Positions 1-8,310 of a DNA stretch of 64,000 nucleotides are shown piece by piece. Every line of letters begins with the position of its first letter. The stretch's first letter is position 1. This DNA is from Aggregatilineales bacterium (GTDB lineage Bacteria; Chloroflexota; Anaerolineae; Aggregatilineales; Phototrophicaceae). Where the stretch lies: positions 186,001 through 250,000 of the forward strand of contig JAUQWZ010000011.1 of assembly GCA_030834905.1 (NCBI GenBank), in the 5' to 3' direction. The notes beneath the pieces are model-generated. The model saw only the letters and a list, made by a program, of their open reading frames with translations. It made no database searches and had not been told where the DNA came from. The position numbers and the translations under genes are program-made.

Positions 1-1
1 C

Positions 2-1498
2 GGCACGCTGTCCGATCAGTCGCCGATTTCGCTGTACACCGTCAACGGCAGCGAAGGCGACCTGATCATCGTGAGGGTAATTGCAGTTTCGCAGAATATG
101 GCGGTCAATGCCACCCTGCTGTCTCCGAACCAGCAGCCGCTTGGCTTAAGTGAAAGCGATCCGTTTCTGGGGCAAACAATGGCAGTGCGCTTATCCGCGC
201 GGCTGCAAGACAGCGGCGCGCACAACGTGCTGGTGGGCGGCACGCCGGGCGATTACCTGATCATGCTCGATCTGCTGCCGGGTCAAACAGTGCAGCAGCT
301 TGACGCCAACACGCCCGCGGCAGTCAATATTTCCTCCGAAGTACCCGCGCGGACACTCGGCTTTGCCGCCAGCGGGGCTGGCGGCTCATCGCTGCTGCTG
401 CAACCGAGCGCCAGTGATGTCTATTTCCTCGCCAGCCTCTTTGATGAGGCAGGCAGCCTTGCCGCCGCCGAGTTTGGTTCGGGAAACATATGTCTGAACG
501 TTCCCGCAGCAGCGGATTCCTATTTCGTTGTTGTCGAATCGCAGCCCACCACGCCGTTTGACGTCACGGCGCAGTGGCAAACGGAAGCCTGTGGCGGCGC
601 AGGCAGCATCTCTGGCAGCACCACGTCAGCCACGGCAACACTGGTTCCGCCCTCATCATCCGGGTCAACTCCGGGGGCAGCCTCGCCCGTATCGTCAACC
701 GGAGCCTGCACAGCCAGCGGCGGCGGCGCTGTGAATATCCGCAGCGGTCCCGACACCATTTTCAACATCATTGGTACGCTCAATGCCGGACAATCCATCG
801 CCGTCATGGGGTCAAACGGCGCTGGTTGGTACGTCATCCAGAGTCCGTCGATCCCGGTTGGCTGGGTTTCCGCCTCAGTCGTCAGCCTTTCGGGCGACTG
901 CGCCAGCCTGCCAACCATACAATACGGTGAAACTGTTCCCGCGCCAGTCGCCACCGAGGACGCAGACGCGACTGGGGGCACGCCAACGTACACCTACACG
1001 CCGACGCAGGCGCCGGGTGAGCCGACCTATACACCGTCGCCAACCTACACCGCAACCGAAATTCAGGAGAATGGCGACGCGCCAACTGCCACTTACACGC
1101 CCACCTACACTGAGACGCCGCCGGTACAGACGGCTCCACCGGACTCCAACTATGTGATCAATATCCCGCTTGACGGGACTGCCTCAACCACCGATTTTGT
1201 CTCGTATCCTGATGGTGACCGCGAAGACCGTGTCTCATGGAACGTGACCGGACTGAATCCGAGCGTGGCGCTGCCCGGCGGACGCGCCAACCTGACCATC
1301 AGCGTATCCTGTTTTGGGACCGGGACACAGCATATCACCTTCTTCACTGGCGGACAGACCTATCAGTGCGGCGAAACCATCGTGAATCGAGAAGTGGGCT
1401 TCGACAATAATTCCGGCAGCGTGCTTATCACGGCTGTCTCCGGGCAGGGCACTTATGTACAGTGGGTGGTGACCGGCACCGCAACGCGCATTAACTAA
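2..1498 (+). CDS. Secreted/surface protein with SH3b domain and Thr-Pro linker (5' partial)
   Basis: The reading frame is open from base 2, so the true start lies outside the window; a GTG at 71 is only an internal codon. About 498 residues are visible. The N-terminal part holds weak beta-rich repeats. In the middle is a bacterial SH3 (SH3b) domain with the typical VNIRSGP motif and a GWYVI...GWVSASVV core, a fold that commonly binds cell-wall peptides or glycans. It is followed by a low-complexity linker rich in T, P and Y (roughly bases 979-1142) and a C-terminal beta-rich domain with two cysteines. The protein is probably exported and wall- or surface-associated. The next genes encode a flippase and two glycosyltransferases, so the Thr-Pro linker could be a glycosylation target (inference). 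The exact function is unknown. Confidence 0.75.
   Translation, partial: GTLSDQSPISLYTVNGSEGDLIIVRVIAVSQNMAVNATLLSPNQQPLGLSESDPFLGQTMAVRLSARLQDSGAHNVLVGGTPGDYLIMLDLLPGQTVQQLDANTPAAVNISSEVPARTLGFAASGAGGSSLLLQPSASDVYFLASLFDEAGSLAAAEFGSGNICLNVPAAADSYFVVVESQPTTPFDVTAQWQTEACGGAGSISGSTTSATATLVPPSSSGSTPGAASPVSSTGACTASGGGAVNIRSGPDTIFNIIGTLNAGQSIAVMGSNGAGWYVIQSPSIPVGWVSASVVSLSGDCASLPTIQYGETVPAPVATEDADATGGTPTYTYTPTQAPGEPTYTPSPTYTATEIQENGDAPTATYTPTYTETPPVQTAPPDSNYVINIPLDGTASTTDFVSYPDGDREDRVSWNVTGLNPSVALPGGRANLTISVSCFGTGTQHITFFTGGQTYQCGETIVNREVGFDNNSGSVLITAVSGQGTYVQWVVTGTATRIN
979..1142 (+). repeat. Thr/Pro/Tyr-rich low-complexity linker in the SH3b protein
   Basis: Degenerate repeats of the type TYTPT / PTYT occur about six times between the SH3b domain and the C-terminal domain. 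Similar Thr-Pro tails occur in the LysM lipoprotein (41189-42067) and the PP2C protein (61202-62704) of this window. Such linkers are typically extracytoplasmic spacers. Confidence 0.6.
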
Positions 1499-1516
1499 CC
1501 CGATGACCGCGCAACC

Positions 1517-2776
1517 GTGACGACACGCCTGTCTCGCGATACGCTGCTGCTGCTGGTCAGCAACATTGGCAGCGCGGCGCTGCTGTTTGTCCTGTCGGCG
1601 CTCATCGGGCGAGCGCTGGGCAGCAGCGGACTCGGCGCTTACGCCGTCGCGCTGGCGTGGGTCTACCCGCTGTCGCTGCTGGTGGAATTTGGGCTGGCAA
1701 CGCTGCTGACGCGCGATCTCGCCCAGCGCCCGCAGGACACCAGCGCAATCCTCGCACCGATGATGCTGGCGCGGCTGATGATAGGAATCTCTGCCGCGCT
1801 GGCGTTGTTTCTAACCGCGCCGCTGTTGAGCGCCGATCCGGTGATCGTCGCCGGTATCCAGGTGTCCGCGCCGCTGGTCTTTGTCCTGCCGCTGTTCAGC
1901 ACCTTTACGGCAGTCTTTCGGGCGCGCGGCGTCATGCTGCCAATTCCGGCGCTCAATATCGGCATGTTGGTCGTCCAGGTCGCCCTGACCGCCTGGACAT
2001 TGCAGCGCGGCGGCGGCGTGGTAGCAGTGCTGGTGGTGAACACGATCACCTCGGCGGGACAGGCGGCGGCAGCATGGTGGGTTTACCGCCGTTATTTTGC
2101 CACGCCTGCAAACCGGGAAACCTTGCAACCCGCGCTATCGACTGTTCTTCCTCTGATTCGCCGCGCCCTGCCATTCGCGCTGGCGGCGGTTTTCGCCGCG
2201 CTGCAAATGCGCCTCAGCCTGGTGCTGCTGGAACAACTGGCAAATCGCGCGGAAGCAGGCTATTTCACGGCGGCGAGCCGATTTGTCGAGGCGGCGCGGT
2301 TGTTCCCCAATGCCTTCTTCGGCGCGCTGTTTCCGGCGCTGTCGATGCTGGCAGCCGATCCCCTCAGGCTGCGGCAGACGTTCCGCCGCGCAAGCCGGGC
2401 GCTGGCGCTGTTTGGAGTCCTCGCTGGCGGCGGGCTGACGCTGGCTGCTTTGCCGCTGCTGAACCTCGTCTACGGTACCGATTTCGATCTGGCGGCTCCG
2501 ACGCTGGTGGTGCTGAGCTGGTCGCTCGTCTTCGGCGTTTTGCGCGGCGTCCGCACACTCTACTGGTATGCAGTTGGACGCGAGCAGTACGTCAATTTCG
2601 TCAACGGCGCGGTCATCGTCCTGCAAGTGGCGCTCGGCGTCTGGCTAGTGCCACGCTATGGGGCGATGGGCGCGGCGCTTGGCTTTCTCGTCGTCGAAGC
2701 GGCGGCGCTGGCGCTGCTGTGGCGCGAAATCCATATCCCCCGTATAAACAGAAGTCAGACCAACCACCGCGCATAA
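1517..2776 (+). CDS. Polysaccharide/lipid-linked glycan flippase (MOP superfamily, Wzx-like)
   Basis: A 419-residue, strongly hydrophobic protein with about 12 predicted membrane helices and the usual layout of oligosaccharide flippases of the MOP exporter superfamily: an N-terminal segment with SNIGSAALLFVLSALIGRALG and, in the second half, the GYFTAASRFVEAARLFPNAF region. Members move undecaprenyl-linked oligosaccharides across the cytoplasmic membrane. The start is a GTG at 1517, 18 bp after the preceding stop. The following two genes are glycosyltransferases separated by short or negative gaps, so a small glycan assembly operon is likely. The substrate cannot be read from the sequence. 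Confidence 0.8.
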   Translation: MTTRLSRDTLLLLVSNIGSAALLFVLSALIGRALGSSGLGAYAVALAWVYPLSLLVEFGLATLLTRDLAQRPQDTSAILAPMMLARLMIGISAALALFLTAPLLSADPVIVAGIQVSAPLVFVLPLFSTFTAVFRARGVMLPIPALNIGMLVVQVALTAWTLQRGGGVVAVLVVNTITSAGQAAAAWWVYRRYFATPANRETLQPALSTVLPLIRRALPFALAAVFAALQMRLSLVLLEQLANRAEAGYFTAASRFVEAARLFPNAFFGALFPALSMLAADPLRLRQTFRRASRALALFGVLAGGGLTLAALPLLNLVYGTDFDLAAPTLVVLSWSLVFGVLRGVRTLYWYAVGREQYVNFVNGAVIVLQVALGVWLVPRYGAMGAALGFLVVEAAALALLWREIHIPRINRSQTNHRA

Positions 2777-2793
2777 ATGAGGGGCTTGGGACG

Positions 2794-4263
2794 ATGGCTG
2801 TGCGATCTTTGCGCCTGCGGAGTTTGAATCTGCCGCTGCTTCTGCCGCTGCTGCTGTTTCTGGCAGGACTTGGGCTGCGAGCGCTGCTCCTCGCCAGCCG
2901 CCCGTTTGACGGTCTTTACGGTCAGGACGCCTACGCCTACTATGATTTCGCCGGGGCGCTGCGTCTGGCGGCGACCACTGGCAGCGCACTGCCCGCCTTC
3001 TTCTGGTCACTGGGCTACCCGGCGCTGCTCGCCGGGGCGTTCACGATCTTTGGCGGCGCGCCCGAAATCGGGCTGGCGGTCAACGTTGTGCTGGCGGCGC
3101 TGCTGCCACCGCTGGTTTACATCATCGCCCGGCAGTTGGCTTTCCGGCGCTCGGCTGCCTTTGCCGCCGCCCTTATTTTGCTCTGCTGCGGGCAGGCGCT
3201 TCAGTCAAGCATTGTGCTGATGGCGGATATTCCGGCGCTGTTCTGGGCGACGCTGAGCGCCAGCGCCCTGCTTGCCTACCACCAGCAGCGGCTGGTCGGC
3301 TGGCTGATTCTTGCCGCCGTCACGCTGGCGTTTGCCTGTCTCACCCGCTGGCTCTATCTGATCCTGCTGCTGCCATACAGTGCCTGCTTCCTCTTGATGC
3401 GCGGCTGCATCCGCCACGCCCTGACTGCCGGGTTGTGCGCGCTGCTGCCGTTCCTGCCTCAGTTCGCCTACAGCCTTCACAATCCCTTCCCACTGTTCAA
3501 CCATCCCTGGGTTCAGGGCTGGTCGCCAACCAACGCGCTTCAGCGCCAGTTCGTCAACCTGGACGGCACGTTTTCGTATGAGCAGGTCAATGCCCTGTTT
3601 TTCGCGCGTCCGGTCTATGATCCGGGCTACCTCGCGCCGATCTTCGCGCCGCTGGCTGTCGTTGGGCTGTGGGCGCTGCGCCAACGCCCCGCGCCATTGG
3701 CGCTGCTGGCGGGTTGGGCGCTGCTGCCCTATGCCTTCCTGTCGGGCATCCCGTTTCAGAACATTCGCTTTGGGCTGATTGTCGTGCCCGCCATCGCCCT
3801 GCTGTGCGCCGCCGGACTCGATCACTTGCCGCGTCGAACCGGCGCGCTCCGCCCGATCCTGTTCGGGGCGGTGGTCGGAATCGGCGCGGCATGGATGCTG
3901 GGCGCAGGTCTGACCAACACCGCTTCGTTTGTCGCCCGGCAAACCCGCGACCAGACCGTCGCCGCCTGGGCGGCTGGACAGATTCCTGAAGGCGCGGCGG
4001 TCTACACCTTTGACATCACCCTCACCTTGCGCCATCGCACGCCGCTGATGGTGTATGACCTGTTTTTTGAGACACCGGAGTCGCTGTCGGCAAAATGGGA
4101 AGTGGGACGCGAGGATTACCTGCTGGTCAACCTGTGGCAGCTTAACGGACAGTGGCGGCAGCGCGAGCCATATGACGCCGTCGCCTGGCTGCAAGCCCAT
4201 CGAGGGCTGGATCGGCTGGGGCAGCAGGGAAATTACACGTTATTCAGGATACGCGGGCTGTGA
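2794..4263 (+). CDS. Membrane glycosyltransferase, GT39/ArnT-like (PMT superfamily)
   Basis: A 489-residue integral membrane protein with about 11-13 hydrophobic segments. Shortly after the first helix comes GLYGQDAYAYYDF, matching the acidic-aromatic first extracytoplasmic loop of GT-C enzymes (the D-E/D-A-x-Y motif), where the catalytic Asp sits. GT39/ArnT-type enzymes transfer sugars from polyprenyl-phosphate donors to proteins or lipids on the outer face of the membrane. The frame is open far upstream, but there it overlaps the flippase gene and encodes an Arg/Gly-rich out-of-frame translation, so I take ATG 2794, 17 bp after the flippase stop. The acceptor is unknown; Thr-rich surface proteins are plausible candidates. 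Confidence 0.8.
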   Translation: MAVRSLRLRSLNLPLLLPLLLFLAGLGLRALLLASRPFDGLYGQDAYAYYDFAGALRLAATTGSALPAFFWSLGYPALLAGAFTIFGGAPEIGLAVNVVLAALLPPLVYIIARQLAFRRSAAFAAALILLCCGQALQSSIVLMADIPALFWATLSASALLAYHQQRLVGWLILAAVTLAFACLTRWLYLILLLPYSACFLLMRGCIRHALTAGLCALLPFLPQFAYSLHNPFPLFNHPWVQGWSPTNALQRQFVNLDGTFSYEQVNALFFARPVYDPGYLAPIFAPLAVVGLWALRQRPAPLALLAGWALLPYAFLSGIPFQNIRFGLIVVPAIALLCAAGLDHLPRRTGALRPILFGAVVGIGAAWMLGAGLTNTASFVARQTRDQTVAAWAAGQIPEGAAVYTFDITLTLRHRTPLMVYDLFFETPESLSAKWEVGREDYLLVNLWQLNGQWRQREPYDAVAWLQAHRGLDRLGQQGNYTLFRIRGL

Positions 4264-5381
4264 ATATCGGCATCCTCATCCCCGGCTTCAGCAGCAACGA
4301 GCGCGACTGGTCAATCCCCGTCCAGCAGCACCTTGTTCGCCAGCTATCAGTCGGCGACGACGTGCGCGTGATCGCCCTGCGCTACCCGCACCACCGCGCG
4401 CCGTACCACGTGTACGATGCGGCGATCTATCCGTTGGGCGCGGGACAGGCGCGCGGGCTGCGGCGGCTGGCGCTGTGGCTGGACACGCTCAGCACCCTTC
4501 GGCGGCTGCACCACCAACGCCCGTTTGACCTGCTGCATGGCATGTGGGCTGACGAAACCGGACTGCTGGCGGTCTGGGCGGGGCGCTGGCTAAATGTGCC
4601 AGTTCTGGTCTCGATTGTCGGCGGCGAGCTGGTCGCCCTGCCCGAACTCGGCTACGGACTCCAGCGCAGCGCCTTCAGCCGCTGGATCGTCGGGCAGGCG
4701 CTGCAAGCTGACGCCGTGATCGCAGCCAGCCCCTACGCGCAGCGCCTGATCGCTCAGGCTGGATACCGCGTACCGCCTGAACGGCTGCGCATGATTCCCT
4801 TAGGCGTGGACGCGCGCCTGTTTCGTCCTAGCGCTGAACCGCCGCCTGATCCGACCCGCCAGCGCCTGATTCACGTCGCCTCGCTGGTGCCGGTCAAAGA
4901 CCAGGCGATGCTGCTGCGGGCGGTGGCGCGGCTGGATGAGCGCGTCCATCTCGACATCGTTGGCGTGGGTACGGAAGCAGCAGCGCTCAGGGCGCAGGCG
5001 GCGGCGCTGGGTATCGCCAGCCGGGTACATTTTGCCGGGGCGATAACCCACGCCGACCTGCCCGTCTGGTACACCCAGGCGGCACTGCATGTAATCACCT
5101 CGCGGCATGAAGGGCAGGCGCTGGTCACGCTGGAAGCGGCAGCCTGCGGGCTGCCCACCGTCGGGACAGCCGTCGGCTTGCTGGCAGACGCGCCCGAACT
5201 GGGCGTCGCTGTTCCTGTCGGGGATGATGCGGCGCTTGCCAGCGCGATTCGCATTCTGCTGGAGGATGAAGCGCGGCGGCTGGCGCTAGCACGTTCGGCG
5301 CGGGCGGCGGTGGAGCGTGACTATACTATCGAGGGGACGGCGGAACGGCTGCGGGCGCTGTATAACGGACTGATACCTTAA
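4260..5381 (+). CDS. Glycosyltransferase family 4 (GT-B)
   Basis: A 373-residue protein with an N-terminal donor-independent Rossmann-like domain (Glyco_trans_4_4) starting with IGILIPGFSS, and a C-terminal GT1 domain with LIHVASLVPVKDQ, the nucleotide-sugar site HEGQALVTLEAAACGLPTV and a final GDDAALA stretch. The E-x7-E-like pattern (HEGQALVTLEA) is intact. It is a cytosolic, membrane-associated retaining transferase. The GTG start at 4260 overlaps the stop of the preceding gene by 4 bp, so translational coupling with the GT39-like gene is expected. It probably builds the glycan handled by the flippase and GT39-like enzyme. Confidence 0.87.
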   Translation: MNIGILIPGFSSNERDWSIPVQQHLVRQLSVGDDVRVIALRYPHHRAPYHVYDAAIYPLGAGQARGLRRLALWLDTLSTLRRLHHQRPFDLLHGMWADETGLLAVWAGRWLNVPVLVSIVGGELVALPELGYGLQRSAFSRWIVGQALQADAVIAASPYAQRLIAQAGYRVPPERLRMIPLGVDARLFRPSAEPPPDPTRQRLIHVASLVPVKDQAMLLRAVARLDERVHLDIVGVGTEAAALRAQAAALGIASRVHFAGAITHADLPVWYTQAALHVITSRHEGQALVTLEAAACGLPTVGTAVGLLADAPELGVAVPVGDDAALASAIRILLEDEARRLALARSARAAVERDYTIEGTAERLRALYNGLIP

Positions 5382-5405
5382 CGCGATAGAAAGTGCCTGG
5401 CGCCC

Positions 5406-6107
5406 CTAAACCAACTGCTTCCACCACACACCCGTCCATTCTGGCAGAATCATCATGTTCTCACGAACGACGCGATCAGCCAGTTCGTCGCCAAAGAAGA
5501 AGCGCGCCAGCGTATCGGCTTCCGCCACGTTCAAAAAGCGGTAATCGGTTGAAACAGTGGTCGCCTGAAAGTCCTGTTCGTCTTCAAGCCAGCGGTAAAA
5601 CGCGGCTAACCCATCGGAAGGCGGGGCGGGGCGATCCGCGCCCGTCCCCATCGTCTCGACGATCACGGCGCTGCCGCCGGGGCGCAGCACCCGTTTCATC
5701 TCCGAAAGCGCCCGGTCGATTTCCTCGCGCCAGCGTTCGGGATTCCACACCGTCTGGTGACCAAAGCTCCAGCCTTCAATCGCCAGATCGGCTGAAGCAT
5801 CGGCAGCCGGCAGCGCGTCGTTCGCGGCGACTTCCAGCGTCCAGTTCGTCAGCCCGGTTTCGGTCAGCCGCCGCCGGGCGACTTCCAGCATGTGAGCCGA
5901 AGCGTCGAACGCGCGGATCGACCTGACCGTCGGCGCTAACAGGCGCGTAAAGCGTCCCGTTCCCGCGCCCATCTCCACCACGTCAATTCCAGTCAGCGGA
6001 CGGATAGCTTGCAGCGTCTTCAGCAGATTACCCTGGTAATCTTCGCGCGAGATCAGCGCGTCGTAGATTTCCGCGTGTTGGGCATAAATTTCTTCAAACG
6101 TGGGCAT
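5406..6107 (-). CDS. Class I SAM-dependent methyltransferase
   Basis: A 233-residue protein with the Rossmann-type SAM-binding fold: motif I is VEMGAGTGRFTRLL, motif II carries the acidic residue in IRAFDAS, and later motifs include EGWSFGH and LRPGGSAVIVETMG. Family: Methyltransf_11/25. It lies 78 bp downstream of the phosphohexomutase on the same strand, with a good terminator between them, so it probably has its own promoter. It is convergent with the glycosyltransferase gene on the other side. The substrate cannot be inferred. Confidence 0.85.
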   Translation of the reverse strand: MPTFEEIYAQHAEIYDALISREDYQGNLLKTLQAIRPLTGIDVVEMGAGTGRFTRLLAPTVRSIRAFDASAHMLEVARRRLTETGLTNWTLEVAANDALPAADASADLAIEGWSFGHQTVWNPERWREEIDRALSEMKRVLRPGGSAVIVETMGTGADRPAPPSDGLAAFYRWLEDEQDFQATTVSTDYRFLNVAEADTLARFFFGDELADRVVRENMMILPEWTGVWWKQLV

Positions 6108-6131
6108 GTCTGATCCTCAGAACAGAGATAC

Positions 6132-6162
6132 AAAAAAGGGCGCAGCAGCCCGCCGCGCCCTT
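6132..6162 (-). terminator. Rho-independent terminator after the phosphohexomutase gene
   Basis: Read on the minus strand, an 8-bp stem AAGGGCGC/GCGCCCTT with an 11-nt loop is followed by a run of six T. It sits 24 bp downstream of the phosphohexomutase stop. Confidence 0.8.
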
Positions 6163-6185
6163 GCCATCCTATTTCAGGCTGATGA

Positions 6186-7613
6186 TTATGCGCCGCTAAA
6201 AGCCATTATCTGATCCTGAAGTTTTCCCTGGTCAACTTCGGGATGCTGGTCAAGCAGGCGCTTGAAACGCATCATGTATTCAACCAACTGCTGGCTGTTG
6301 TGCGCCTCAAAGCGCAGGGTGATGGCGGGCTGCGTGTTGCTGGCGCGCACCAGACCCCAGCCGTTTTCAAAGACCGCCCGCGCGCCGTCGAGCGTGATCA
6401 CTTCATACCGCTGCGACAGGTCATCGCGGATTTCGTCAATAATCTGGAATTTCACGTTGTCTGGCGCGGACAGGATGATTTCGGGCGTGGCGACCAGCTT
6501 GGGCAGATCATCGAACAGCTCGGCAATCGTGCGATCCTGCTTGGCGATGATCTCCAGCGTCTTGAGCGCGATCAGCGGGGCATCGTCAAAGCCGTAGTAG
6601 TCCTCGCCGACAAACAGGTGCCCGCTGACCTCGCCGCCCAACGGCGAGCCGATCTCGTGCATGTGGAGTTTCATCAGGCTGTGTCCGGTCTTCCACATCA
6701 CCGGCACGCCGCCATACTTACGGATTTCGTCGGGCAGCACCAGCGATGATTTCACGTCAAACACAATTGGCACGCCCGGCATCCGCTGGAGCAGATCGCG
6801 CGCCAGCAGCGCCAGCAGCCGATCCGCCGCGATATGATGTCCGTGATTGTCGATGAAGCCGCAGCGATCCGAGTCGCCGTCGAAGCCCAGCCCAAGATCA
6901 GCGCCCACTTCCAGAACTTTGGCTTCCAGATCATTGGTCGTTTCCGGGTCTTCGGGGTTAGGGAGATGGTTCGGGTAGGTGCCATCGCTCTCACAATACA
7001 GACAGGTGACATTGATGCCAAGCTCCGCCAGCACCGGCGGGAAGATTTCACCGATCAGCCCATTGCCTGCGTCCATGACGATGTTCAGCGGGCGCTGGAT
7101 CGTCACTTTGGTCTTGATGGTGTCCATGTGCTTTTTGGTCATGTTGAAATCTTCGCTGACGCTGCCGCTGCCCACCGCAAAAGCGTCTTCCTGAATGATG
7201 CGCAGCAGATCCACAATCTGCTGGTCTGCCAGCGCCAGCGGACCGTATGCCATCTTGATGCCGTTGTAGATGGTCGTCAGGTGGCTGCCGGTGATCATCA
7301 CGCCCGCGCCAGTATTGAGATTGCTGTAGCTGGCGGAGGCGAAATAGACCGTCGGCGTGATCACCTGACCGATTTTGGTCACGTTCATGCCGGTCGAAAC
7401 CAGCCCTTCGACCATCGCCGTTTGCAGGGCTGGCGAGGTCAGACGGTTATCCATGCCGACAAACACCCGTTCGGTGTGGAAGTGCTGCGGGAGGTACGTC
7501 CCCAGCGCCTTGCCCACCAGCCGGGCGACTTCTGGGGTGAGCTGCGCGTCATCGCCGGTGGCTGTGCCGCGAATATCATACTTGCGAAAGATAGTTTGAT
7601 TGATCGCCGTCAT
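6186..7613 (-). CDS. Phosphomannomutase/phosphoglucomutase
   Basis: A 475-residue alpha-D-phosphohexomutase, normal length for the bacterial PMM/PGM class (ManB/AlgC-like). The four conserved regions are visible: N-terminal KYDIRGTATG, the phosphoserine loop TGSHLTTIYNGIK, the metal loop GFDGDSDRCGFID, the sugar loop GEVSGHLFV and the phosphate-binding loop RASNTQPAITLRFEA. It interconverts hexose-6-phosphate and hexose-1-phosphate for nucleotide-sugar synthesis and would feed the glycan genes nearby. Two oddities: the residue after the catalytic Ser-His is Leu rather than the usual Asn, and the metal loop has Ser in place of the central Gly, although all three metal-binding Asp are kept. Confidence 0.9.
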   Translation of the reverse strand: MTAINQTIFRKYDIRGTATGDDAQLTPEVARLVGKALGTYLPQHFHTERVFVGMDNRLTSPALQTAMVEGLVSTGMNVTKIGQVITPTVYFASASYSNLNTGAGVMITGSHLTTIYNGIKMAYGPLALADQQIVDLLRIIQEDAFAVGSGSVSEDFNMTKKHMDTIKTKVTIQRPLNIVMDAGNGLIGEIFPPVLAELGINVTCLYCESDGTYPNHLPNPEDPETTNDLEAKVLEVGADLGLGFDGDSDRCGFIDNHGHHIAADRLLALLARDLLQRMPGVPIVFDVKSSLVLPDEIRKYGGVPVMWKTGHSLMKLHMHEIGSPLGGEVSGHLFVGEDYYGFDDAPLIALKTLEIIAKQDRTIAELFDDLPKLVATPEIILSAPDNVKFQIIDEIRDDLSQRYEVITLDGARAVFENGWGLVRASNTQPAITLRFEAHNSQQLVEYMMRFKRLLDQHPEVDQGKLQDQIMAFSGA

Positions 7614-7698
7614 ACAGATTCTCCTCAGCGCGATAATTTCTAACGCTAAATCTTACCGCAAACAGAACCCGGCGCGAAGAAGTCTGGTCGGTTTGCGC

Positions 7699-8304
7699 CT
7701 ACAGATCATCCCTGTCAGAAAGCTCGTCCGGATGGCGCTCTGCGCTGGCGAAGTAATTCGGCGCGGCGTTGCGGTATAAGGCGCGGCAGGCGTCGCGAAT
7801 CGAGGGACCGCTGCCGCCAATATGAATGGCGTTGTCCTGTGCCAGCAGCCGCGCTCGCACCCGCAGGTTGGGGTTATCAACCGGCTGGTAGACGATAATC
7901 AGCAGCCACTGCTGTTTGAAGACCGAGCCGCTGATGTCGATCAGGCGATCCAGCGTGGACTGGGTCTGCGGATCGATCCATCGATCCTGCGGATAGTTCG
8001 AGGGGCGGCGGGTCGCGGCTTCCAGCGTCTTGAAGATCTGGTGCTCCTGCTCAACTGCCCGCCAGAGATAGCGCAGGGCGGTGGCGAGGCTGGGACAGTC
8101 CTGAACCACCACATTCTCCTGCGCCCAGGACGCCACCGCCGACCAGATGATCTGTTCGGCGTCGTTCGGGGCAGCGCGAAGCGTCAGCATGGCATCCGGG
8201 CTGTATTCCGCTCCCAGATAGCCAATCGTCGCCAGCCACGCCAGCAGCCCATTTTCCGGTCGTTTGGGCATCGGGGGCATGATAAGGGTATTGTCGTCCA
8301 TCAT
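7699..8304 (-). CDS. Uncharacterised protein co-transcribed with the ClpC-like gene
   Basis: A 201-residue soluble protein with no signal peptide or membrane helix and no family that I recognise. The ATG start at 8304 is only 6 bp after the stop of the ClpC-like gene, so the two are almost certainly one operon. The middle is rich in W, Q and aromatic residues and the C-terminus is charged. A role as partner or adaptor of the AAA+ protein is suggested only by position. Confidence 0.65.
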   Translation of the reverse strand: MMDDNTLIMPPMPKRPENGLLAWLATIGYLGAEYSPDAMLTLRAAPNDAEQIIWSAVASWAQENVVVQDCPSLATALRYLWRAVEQEHQIFKTLEAATRRPSNYPQDRWIDPQTQSTLDRLIDISGSVFKQQWLLIIVYQPVDNPNLRVRARLLAQDNAIHIGGSGPSIRDACRALYRNAAPNYFASAERHPDELSDRDDL

Positions 8305-8310
8305 TTTGGG

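Noticed and set aside
1657..2793. Long upstream extension of the GT39-like gene frame
   Set aside because: It overlaps the flippase gene in another frame and encodes an Arg/Gly/Ala-rich sequence without membrane or family features; the real start is ATG 2794.
3205..4200. 331-codon minus-strand frame opposite the GT39-like gene
   Set aside because: Gln/Arg-rich antisense shadow typical of GC-rich DNA; the plus strand encodes a clear membrane transferase.
6834..7643. 269-codon plus-strand frame opposite the phosphohexomutase
   Set aside because: Antisense of conserved active-site motifs; composition (His/Gln/Arg) is that of a shadow.
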